Shown here piece by piece: positions 53,400-61,733 of a stretch of 64,000 nucleotides of DNA. The DNA is from Opisthorchis felineus (Eukaryota > Platyhelminthes > Trematoda > Opisthorchiida > Opisthorchiidae). The first letter of the stretch is position 1, and each line of letters starts with the position of its first letter. The notes under the pieces were generated by a model. It was not told the origin of the DNA. It ran no database searches and saw only the letters and a list, made by a program, of their open reading frames with translations. The stretch is taken from the NCBI GenBank assembly GCA_004794785.1, contig SJOL01006409.1, forward strand, positions 278,714-342,713, in the 5' to 3' direction. The translations under genes were made by a program, and so were the position numbers.

Positions 53400-54045
53400 C
53401 CTCAAATTATACCTGCAGCCCACTCCTATCGTGATGGTGGCCATATATCCAACATCTCACCGAACATCTTCATTCTCTTTTGAATATAAGTTGCTTCGCT
53501 ATCATCGCTTGCCCAATTCGCGCACAAATTATAGGCCAACAAACCAACCAAGCATACTTCTGCAATGTCTAATATGTCAGAGCCAACAATGGTCGAAAAG
53601 CTCCCCTCATACTTACTGCCCCATTTCCTCCTGAGCATTTTGCAACAAAAATTCCGTAAAATTAGGTATTTTGCCTCACACCAACATGATTTACTCAATC
53701 AAGCCCCGTCTTGCCCAATATCATGGCAAGGCCATATATCTAAATATGCAACAACCATCTGCTTTGCGGTTCCGACTATTTCTCCATGGCCATAATCTGG
53801 AAGTTAAACTAGGGGCATCCATCTCAAAACGCGGGCTTTCAACAAGTGGTATTCAAGGAAATGCTCACCACCAAACCATATTCCTTAGGCATAGCTTATA
53901 ACGACATTTTCATTGAAATTTGCACCGTCACAGAATATTTAGTTGTCGATGGTGGGAAAACTGCCTATACTTTCCTTCCTAACAAACTGAGTGGAACCAT
54001 CTCCCTGGGTATGAAATTCGTCAGTAACTGGTTATTACATTGAGC
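53400..54045 (-). pseudogene. Decayed integrase region of an LTR retrotransposon
   Basis: The minus strand carries pieces, in several frames and with stops, that read like the end of a retroviral-type integrase. A helix KQMVVAYLD is the kind of segment that follows the catalytic core, and ILRNFCCKMLRRKWGSKYEG resembles the C-terminal F..KL..KW..KYEGPF motif. Further down the strand, the frame 53444-53124 stays open but I do not recognise it. Position and strand relative to 52204-52825 suit an element whose 3' LTR is that repeat. No complete DDE triad could be traced. The family (Gypsy-like rather than BEL) is a guess. Confidence 0.4.
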
Positions 54046-54479
54046 CACTTAGTGGGTTCTCTTCCCCCATTTAGTTGTATCCTCAATCCATTATTCTTCA
54101 AAGTAAGTATTGCTTCAGTCCTCATACTGAGCACATTCCCCACTCTGTCTCTCTCCTATAGCCTGTAATGTATTCAGTCCATACTTGTTTCGGTGGCAGA
54201 AATTCAGTCTCACGGTATTTTCTCTATCAACCACCGCGAGGTATTTATTGATTACCCAAACCTATCAGCTCATACATAATGTGTGTAACGAAATCAATAG
54301 AATATGTAGTTTTGACCAAAGTTTTCTTCAATTCAAAACGAATCTATAAAAATGAGAACAAAAAACAACTCCACCAACACCAAACCCTAGTTTCAGAGCC
54401 ATTTATTTCTTTTAAGTATGGACTCTTGGTGACCTATAGGTAACACATTTAAACAGGGTTGGACTTCATACAGGAAACT

Positions 54480-54552
54480 ACTCACAAGGTTGCTAAAAAC
54501 TCTTCGACAGCCCACGACCGGTTTCGCCCTTCTTGGGGCTCATCAGGTAGGA
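54480..54552 (+). repeat. Repeat R1, partial copy
   Basis: It shares CTCACAAGGTTGCTAAAAAC, TTCGACAGCCCACGACCGG and CCCTTCTTGGGGCTCATCAG with the copy at 24613, then diverges after GGTAGGATTGGACT. It lies about 0.9 kb downstream of the STK36-like stop codon, in the region that would hold or follow its 3' UTR. Confidence 0.6.
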
Positions 54553-55440
54553 TTGGACTTCCTTTTAACCCCCGTAAAGCATGTATATTTCCTTCGTTCC
54601 TCCCTTGATCCGTCCCATAGACTACTGTGTCTGCTATCTTCTTTCCATTCCAACCACCTACTTAAGTAGCTGTTCTAATTGAATTCGTCGAGTCTTAACA
54701 AGATTAAATGCCCAAGGCGTCTGTACGCGGCCTCATATCAGTGCGGAGCATGAGGGATGATGCGGCTGGTCGTTCAACTCATACGTAAATGTTAATCACA
54801 CTCATTTTTAAACCCTTTCTCATATAGTTCAACTCACGTTGGATTTAATGCTGATAGGCAAATGCCACAGTTAGAAAAATTTACTTTCAAATTTACAAAG
54901 TACTGGGTCGTTAAGTTCCTGAATTCAACATTCATGATTGCCTAACCGATTGTTACTAGGGGAAAGCATTTTCTGCTTCGACGTGGACAAACTCGTTTCA
55001 CTCAATGATATCTCCAAGCTATCGTTTGTTATTCATCTGCGTTGACACGTTTGATGCAAAACGCCGGTGTGACACAAATCAGCAACCGAATTCTGACATT
55101 TTTGACAGGTTGTCACAAAGACTGGAAATATGAAGATCACATTTTCAACCAGTAGGGTGTGAGCTCACTCCACCAGGAACTCACTCACAAAATCACCAGG
55201 TTCAACTGTGCAAATTGTATTGCTATAGTAAGAATGATAAAGAACATTCAACTCAATACTTGTACTGTGTACACACATGATAAACTCGCATAGTTCAAAA
55301 ATTGTCATGGCTGGGTAGAAAATCACTGGATTACGGCGGTCTTGGTAGTGTTGTCGGTAATCGGGTTTTCGAATGCTTCGGAGGCCCGAGTCATGTCCGC
55401 ATAGCTAATATCAACTGGACAAAACTGTATGCAGTCGAAA

Positions 55441-55626
55441 TCAAAGTAGATCACAAATCGCTGCCGCATGTTGAAGAATAACATTGTAGTCAACCAATGT
55501 GTTTGTTGCAGACTGAGCTCGTGTTTTGTTCAGCATTGTTTTCCGACCCGAGCGTGAGGCGATGGTCCGCTTAATGGAACTTTGAAGGGCTTGTAGTCTT
55601 TCAGTGGCTTTATTTTCTTTAAGTTG
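55441..55626 (-). CDS. STK36: STK36-like gene, last coding exon with stop (186 bp)
   Basis: The acceptor is a strong pyrimidine tract ending GACTCTTTTCAG, followed in phase 0 by CAACTTAAAG. It encodes 61 residues and a TGA stop (55443-55441). The sequence is basic and polar at first (ENKATERLQALQSSIKRTIA), then ends in a hydrophobic helix (VILQHAAAICDLL). An alternative acceptor nearer the donor (around 56010) would give a short unrelated tail; this one was chosen for its stronger tract and longer in-frame product. Confidence 0.65.
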   Translation of the reverse strand, partial: QLKENKATERLQALQSSIKRTIASRSGRKTMLNKTRAQSATNTLVDYNVILQHAAAICDLL

Positions 55627-58600
55627 CTGAAAAGAGTCGTAGTTAGGGAAAGCAATAGAGCATGTTTTAAAGGATTGCCAAGGGATGATCACAATCTAAA
55701 GTTATATTGAAGACGATGCGTTTGTTTCTAACAGATAGAAATACTTCTGCAGGTTGAGTGCATACAGTTAGCTATTGCTTGTAGGAAAACAGCTTCCATA
55801 AGTGTTCACAGTAATCTGTAAAAAGAAGACACCAAAAACGGAGCTACCTAAGCATGCTGCTACGAACTGCGACCGTTGTAATCATTTCACTCGTGTTGGC
55901 TGACAAATTCACACTAAGTAAATCTACCGCAGCTTCGTCGAATGCGTTCATGGAGAATGGTAATTGGACAGCCATATATCGGGTGGTAATGACCCCAGAA
56001 TTGGCGTCTGCATTTCCAAATGTTTCCTTCAAATGGGCTTACGGGTAGCATCGTCTCAAGAATGTCATTGAGTACTTCGATATTTGTTGTCTTTCGTCAT
56101 CTCAGAGTCAATTGTCTTATCCTGATAATCTTATCTAAACAGACGTCAATACTGACGCGCCTAACTTGTTCGGAAGTGCGAATTCCGTTGCCGAGTAGTA
56201 TGTTGACTGCCACTGAGTCACTACTAATTTGTTGTTAAAACGAATCGCCTTTATTTTCAAATGATTACAACTATGGAAACATTTGCAGATTAGAACCCCT
56301 CAAAAATATGTTAGCTTCATTGGGTCTGTCAATAATCATGTTGTTGTGGGACTTACATTTTTAATCCTCGGGTCCTTCAGACAGAGCGCTCGAAGAGCGG
56401 CCAAAGAGGCTTCCTGTACACGTCGATCACCATCCAAGCATCCACTCTCCAAAAGGCTAAAGGTGGAATAAACATGAACAAATAGTGCGTAGCCCTGCAC
56501 TGTGCTGTTCACGTGTTACTGTACAGATGACTGCGATATTATGAGTACTGGTCAGAGCTACTGGTGGCGTATGAACTAACCCGAAAATGAAGTCAGTACA
56601 AAACACCTGGCAACCACACAATTTTGGAAACCTCTCACTCCTAGATTCACAGTTAACACATTTCAGTTTTACGGAACACTTGAATCTAGGTGGGAGGAAA
56701 CGGGTGCGAACAAACAACAAAAATTCCAAGGCCAGCTGCTAAGCATATATATATATGCTACTAGAACAGGATAATGGAGAGAGAGGGCGAGGGCGAAACA
56801 GTAAGAATACACGTACCTTTTGGGGACCTGTTGCTCTAAGACTGATTTTAGGACTGCAGGACTGTGAAACGCCAAGTTGCCAAGCGTCCCTTGAAAAGAG
56901 GGGGAATTTGGGTGCAAGCGTGAGATACAGACTAATGAAATTATGTTCCAAAATTTCTCAACTGATGAAAGGAAATAAGTTAGTGAACGTCATTTGCCCA
57001 TCAATATCCATACTTGTAAACTTTACAAGCAACCTCCATGTTACCTTTGGCTTCTAGGTGAATTAACTCGAAAAGCATTTTAGCATCTACAAATTACTTG
57101 ACAGAGATAGTGCAAAAACCAATGCGTCCCAAAAATGTGGCTGCTTCTAATTCATCCGACACAGCCAAGTCAAATCACATCACTTAACAGAGTTATTCTC
57201 ATATGCAGGGGAAAATCAGAAGCGACAGGAACTCATGTAACAGATCAACCTGTCAGTTCAGCTTGGCGTCAAAAGCGGAGGACTTGTTCTATGGTTGTGG
57301 CTGTGCATTCTCAAGCTGATGTACGGACGACTTTGTGAGGAAACAACCGCATTCACATAATCGGTAGGTTCAATGACTTCGAAAGGTGAGGATTGCGCTT
57401 CCCGCAATGCTCTCCTTCATATGAACGCTCTTCTACCGCTTTGATGAGCAGACCGCCCTAGCTTGACTGTGCTAGCATTAAGACAAAAATTAAACTATGA
57501 TGGATCTTGACAGCAGTGTATGAGCTTTCGGGGAATTGACTCCAGAGTCAAGGCCGGATTTTGAGGCCTGGTTGGCTGCTGCGGATATTGCACTGTTTGA
57601 CTACTGATTAAAGTTTACCGGCTGAACTGGGGGCCCGTAAAGCTCACCCTTGTTGTGCCAAATAGTAGGCTGAATAAATTTACCTCACTAAACATAGTTG
57701 GTCAATATGCACAAAAGCAAGAAATGTTTTAGATAAAATTTTATTCTAATCAAGGCTTTTTCAAATGCACCGGAGAAAACAGCACTTCTCACAGCTAGAG
57801 CTAATTAACTTATTTAACCCAATTTAATATATTTTTAAGGAGCTTTCCTGCAACTTCAAGTTGATCAATACCTTAAAATCTGCAGTGGTACAAGAGGCCT
57901 TCTAAACCTTTAGCAAAAGTTCCTCTGATCCCCCACCACAGAGCAAGAGAAGTGGAATTTGATTTTGCTCAAAATAGTCAAAATGCGCCATGATTCATGT
58001 GTTTTCAGTGTGCTACAAACTCATAACAAACTAGCGAAGAGAGTGTGGGTGCGAAAGTTATTGCAAGTTTATGAGTGATGAGGTCCCAGATGGAGCAAAG
58101 TTAATTACGAACACAAGTCAAACTAATCACTGGGAACTTTCAAAAGGTTTTTGGACGTTATATACATTGCTGACTGTGACCACATGTGAACTCATACCAT
58201 TAGGCTAAGAGGGTTATGAGGGGATATGACCCGAAGGAGAGCTGGTCAATCCGTGTTACAGTTTCCAGGCTGGAGCTTAGAATCGACACGATCAAACTTT
58301 TTGACAACACAAACTTCTACGGTTTTCAAACTCCAAGGGCAGACGTTTTGTGATGGGGCAAGAGGTAGTGAGATGATGCGAAAGAATAAAAACCGTTCCA
58401 CCAGCGCCCGGCCCGCTCAGACGTTCACAAGGTAGGAGCGCGCATGTGTGCTTGAGTTGAAACTTTGTCCAAAGCAAGGTAACTAATACGGTCAACGTCA
58501 CAGAAGAGCTTATTTACACGCAACCAACCCACTCTGTAGAGGTTACGATAACTGGAGAATCACTACCGACTGACTTGGACAAATGTGTGACGTAAACGGT

Positions 58601-61600
58601 TGCATTGATTAGTACATCAGTGTACATCGGCTTTGCAATGGCTTGTTCGTCAGTAATGCTTCACTCCTCAGTACATCTTCATATCTGGCCGAATGGCAGT
58701 CTGCCGGTACCGAATTAAGCATATATGTATGAAATTTGTACTGCAGGCCATAAGGCTGAAAATGTTATATGCTGTCAATCCGACTGTACTGTCTGTCGTG
58801 AGGTGGGTCATGCTGACTCCACGTTGACCACGGTTTATCAGTGATTCTACTTAATACGCGAACAGCTAGCCCCCTGCAGCCGTCTTGATGGAATCAACAT
58901 GCATGCAGTTCACGGATCGTTGCATGTTTGTGGTTGTTGTTTAGGGGAGATTCGTCACAGGCGTCCGACGGGTTTTGTTGAAATACCCAGGGTTCTTCCT
59001 GTTTGGAATGGCTGTTGCTCATAAATCTTGTGTTGTATCAATTAAGTAAAATACATGTCAGATCAAAGACACAAAAGCTTGGGAACAGCCGAGGTGATTG
59101 TTACGGTATTTCCTCTAACGGAGATATACTTTACCACAACAGTTCACCGAGTAAAAGTTCATACACTAACTCATTTTCTAAGAACTTCACGGATTTGGAT
59201 GCAAACGTCGGCACCTGTAGTTTCATTTTTGAACCTTCCTTGTTGCCCTCATTGAGAGTGGGTGCTGGAGTATCGGGCGTTCTTTTATCGCCCACTATAA
59301 GTAAGCGTTCAGATCTACAGCTGTAGCATGTAGCCTCGGCCCCGTGGGCCGTCTCACCAGGTACACTTAATCAACCGTCGTTAGTTGACAGGCAGAGGAA
59401 ATCAGAACAACTACAAGGTATATATCGTTTTTTGTGTGCACTCAACATCGTTACAAGCTACGAACTGTCTGAAACAGAAAATGACTGGAAAATAATTAAA
59501 AATGCCATATTGGATGAGAATTAGGAATTCTTCCTACGCCCCCACTGTAATGCGTCCTTCAAGGTTGCCTCCATCATGTGAGTAAAAGCAAACTCTCATT
59601 CCAGCTTGTTTCGTTCGTATTTCGGGCAATCTGACTCCCAAAGCTTCCCAAAGTGAAATTCGTGGTAGTATGGCACTTTCACACCATCTCATGTTTCACA
59701 CGGATGATTGACTAAACACAGTTTGATGATGGTAAAGAGGAGATTTGATCATTTTCAATAAAGATTTTATCAGTGAATCCAATCTGTGCTAAAAAGCCGA
59801 GGACCACTGTACAGCTTTTTCGTGCAGTGCTAATCTCGCAAAACAGCGAGTTTCGAACTCGCAATCCTTCAACCAGTGCTTGGACCCTTAACCGTTTGGC
59901 GATGAGCCGTTGATCAGCAGTGTGATCAGGTCTCACTTAGACAGGACATAGAGCCACTGATCCTTCACTCACGGAAACCCCATCACGTGGTCACATATTG
60001 ACCAACTCCTGGGGTAGTGACTTCTCAGAAGGAAATTTCACTCACCTTGTAAAATTATTCTTACCCCGAGCTACTTATAGGCTGGTGATGATGTGAGAGC
60101 TAATCAGTCTGCTGATCAACCGCTCATGACCAAACGGCTAAGTGTTTAACCGCCGACCGAAAGGTCGTGGGATTTTAACGTACTGAGTTTCGTTAGATAC
60201 ACGATATTGATTATTAGAAAAAATGAGGAGACAGTTGAAAAGTGCTTCTAGGCTTTCCAGCATAGACTGGCTTCAATCACGGAATGAAATCTTTAGTAAA
60301 ATTGGTTAGTTTATTTTTTGCACCCGTTCGCGTCAGGGCGGCAACCAAAACAACCCAATTCATTTATAATTGCAAAGCTGTCCACTCAGTTAGCTAGTAC
60401 AAAGTAGTTTTAATACATTACACGCAATCGTAAAGTTTTTAAATAACAGCCAGTATCTACAGGCGTTGTGATGACAAACTGTCACTTCTCAGTATTCTAT
60501 ATGGACCTACCGGCTGAGTTTGTTCTAACGCGAGCTGATGGATCTTCCACAAGCATGGAAGTTAATCTGCTTAAAACTGAGACAGCAATGGCACCAGATG
60601 CTTCAAACCTGAATGCTGCGTTGCCCAACACGAGCACTGCTGCTTGGCGTACGGTAGGTTCTGAACTGGTCAGCTGATTTTTTGTCGTATCCACCAGACG
60701 ACCGAAGAGATCACACCAAACCGGGTCATCTTCTATCACCAGTTTTACTTGTTGGTCAGCACTGAGCTGGAATCGTTGGACTTGTGTGCTGCAAATATCC
60801 ACGGAAGTATGATCAAGTGAAGTCGACCGAGATAGGATGGGTGTAATATGAACTGGCTTCGATTCGCTCTGAACAGCAGGAGTGAGCAAGATTAGATTTG
60901 CCAGCAGGTTTAGCGCATGAGTCGTAACGGTAGGATTGTTACAGGTCAGGAGATTCAGCATAATACTATCGGATGCCTTCAGAATGCGATCCTCAGAACC
61001 TGGATTAATGGATAAGTTGGGCTGATTTAGTCCACAATATACATCACGTTTTTTTATGGTTTGAGCAGTTATTCGAATAGTCAACGCACAACACACAATA
61101 TCGCTGACCCTCTCTGGGTATTCCGTGATTCGGAATATTAAGACGGTGACAGTAAATATGACAACAAACTAATCATTGTACGCCTTCAAAATAGCTACAC
61201 AAATATGCACATGGACACTTTGCAACCCAAATACGCACTTATGCTGTCACCTGGATTGATTGTGGAGCGTGTGCAATAAAATCGTCATCCTCAACATACA
61301 ACACAATCGCCTTCAGCCTGCGTTGCTCCTTCCTGGCCGGCGGTTCGCAATCCTTTCGCCAACAGAAGTTCGGAGCAGAGACCGGTTCTACCCTTTGTTA
61401 TTTGTATTTGGTCATGCGTCAGCTAGTGGTAAAAAACTGAGTTTCCTGAAGTGAAATTTGCTCTACCCATTCCAGGGAAACTAAAGAAACGACGATTTGC
61501 CACTCACCCCGTCTCGGATTTTGAAGGACGGACCATATTAGATGTGCAGTCCTGTCAAACTGACAATGAATTGGACTGCTGCTTCCCCGTCTTGTGGTAT

Positions 61601-61733
61601 CCCTTTGTCCTGAAATCATATGTTTATGTGCTTCAATGACGTCGAGCATTAGTGCTTGGTTGAGAAGTACACAAACGCCTGCACGTATGTCAGCCATCGG
61701 GCAGCACAAACACCAGTTGAATAATCTTCGAAC
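55441..61733 (-). CDS. STK36: STK36 (fused)-like protein, C-terminal five exons (5' end outside window)
   Basis: Gene model built from five exons: 61733-61508, 61113-60511, 56889-56817, 56456-56357 and 55626-55441. Every junction has GT/AG sites and every phase matches (1, 1, 2, 0), giving 1188 nt, 395 residues plus stop. The product is helical and armadillo/HEAT-like, with repeat signatures VRQAAVLVLGNAAF, GTLGNLAFHSPAV and RRVQEASLAALRALC. From family knowledge, STK36 ends in such a LGNAA...LGNL...VP-LLE...EA-L-ALR series, so I assign it there. STK36 is a serine/threonine kinase of Hedgehog signalling and of central-pair assembly in motile cilia; fused is needed for cilia in planarians. The kinase domain is not in the window. 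Introns are 394, 3621, 360 and 730 bp; the longest holds retroelement copies. No AATAAA was found close behind the stop. The exon structure is seen directly; the family name is inference, and another ARM-repeat protein is possible. Confidence 0.72.
56357..56456 (-). CDS. STK36: STK36-like gene, penultimate exon (100 bp)
   Basis: The acceptor is TTTATTCCACCTTTAG and the donor is AAAAAT|GTAAGT, a consensus site. The first base C completes the Ser codon AG+C from the previous exon, and the exon ends in phase 0. It encodes LLESGCLDGDRRVQEASLAA then LRALCLKDPRIKN, one further ARM-like helical repeat. The pattern VP-LLE...EA-L-ALR is what I recall of STK36 at this point. Confidence 0.72.
56817..56889 (-). 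CDS. STK36: STK36-like gene, short exon with LGNL motif (73 bp)
   Basis: Small exon found because the repeat consensus predicted a LGNL motif next. The acceptor is a long pyrimidine tract ending CCCTCTTTTCAAG, and the donor is AAAAG|GTACGT. It brings GG to complete the Gly codon begun by the previous exon, encodes TLGNLAFHSPAVLKSVLEQQ then VPK, and leaves AG for the next exon. The phase fit on both sides makes a chance match unlikely. It is too short to find by ORF length. Confidence 0.72.
58349..58959 (+). repeat. LTR-like repeat, copy 2 (611 bp), inside intron, reads on plus strand
   Basis: Inverted counterpart of 52204-52825, matching along its whole length with scattered substitutions and small indels. 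It starts TGTGATGGGGCAAG and ends GATTCGTCACA. It lies in the long intron of the STK36-like gene, antisense to that gene. No coding internal region was seen next to it, so it may be a solo LTR or the end of a truncated element. Shared flanks extend to about 58310 and 58990. Confidence 0.6.
59735..60060 (-). repeat. tRNA-derived SINE copy in intron (left member of head-to-head pair)
   Basis: On the minus strand ATCGCCAAACGGTTAAGG (A box) and GCGAGTTCGAAACTCGC (B box, with a 5-bp stem) are followed by CACTGCACG... and GATTGGATTCACTG...TTTATTGAA. Upstream of the A box it matches the 13-kb copy for about 150 bp (for example the block around AGTCACTACCCCAGGAG). The 74-codon frame 59936-59712 is a shadow. 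Confidence 0.6.
60085..60190 (+). repeat. tRNA-derived SINE copy in intron (right member of head-to-head pair)
   Basis: On the plus strand GAGAGCTAATCAGTCTGCTG is followed by CTCATGACCAAACGGCTAAG (A box) and CCGACCGAAAGGTCGTGGGA with a decayed B box. It is the same family as the copy ending 25 bp away but in opposite orientation, 5' ends facing. Confidence 0.5.
60511..61113 (-). CDS. STK36: STK36-like gene, main ARM-repeat exon (603 bp)
   Basis: This is the longest open stretch in the window: 201 codons without a stop. The acceptor follows TACCCAG and the donor is GCCG|GTAGGT; both ends are in phase 1. The product starts RVSDIVCCALTIRI and has helical blocks ILKASDSIMLNLLTC and THALNLLANLILL, then a polar linker rich in Ser and Thr. 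A repeat pair follows, VRQAAVLVLGNAAF and VSVLSRLTSMLVEDPSARVR. The reading runs without a stop from acceptor to donor, so the ATG- or GTG-bounded ORF alone understates it at its 5' end. Confidence 0.78.
61508..61733 (-). CDS. STK36: STK36-like gene, most 5' exon seen (226 bp)
   Basis: On the minus strand the acceptor is a pyrimidine-rich tract ending AAAACAG before GTTCGAAG, and the donor is CGGG|GTGAGT, a near-perfect consensus. The exon starts in phase 0 and leaves one base of a codon. It encodes 75 residues beginning VRRLFNWCLCCPMAD and containing RAGVCVLLNQALMLDVIEA, an amphipathic helical stretch typical of HEAT/ARM repeats. Its leftover G joins AG of the next exon to make a Glu codon. 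The preceding exon must end in phase 0 and was not found. Confidence 0.68.

Larger units (their letters stand above)
56890..60510 (-). other. 3.6-kb intron of the STK36-like gene, retroelement-rich
   Basis: It lies between a GTAGGT donor and a TTTTCAAG acceptor. It contains one LTR-like repeat (58349-58959) and two SINE copies head to head (59735-60060 and 60085-60190). Several ORFs of 60-107 codons occur, for example 59003-59326 on plus, with no recognisable motif or convincing splice context. The rest is unique-looking AT-rich sequence. Confidence 0.6.

Noticed and set aside
55844..56032. Alternative last exon (62-codon minus frame) for the STK36-like gene
   Set aside because: Its frame is not the one reached from the upstream phase-0 donor; the acceptor at 55627 is stronger and gives a longer in-frame end.
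60468..60677. Plus-strand 69-codon frame
   Set aside because: Shadow of the well-supported minus-strand exon 60511-61113.
61451..61639. Plus-strand 62-codon frame starting MKFALPIPGKLKKRR
   Set aside because: It overlaps the minus-strand exon 61508-61733, which has both splice sites and a phase match; the plus frame has neither.
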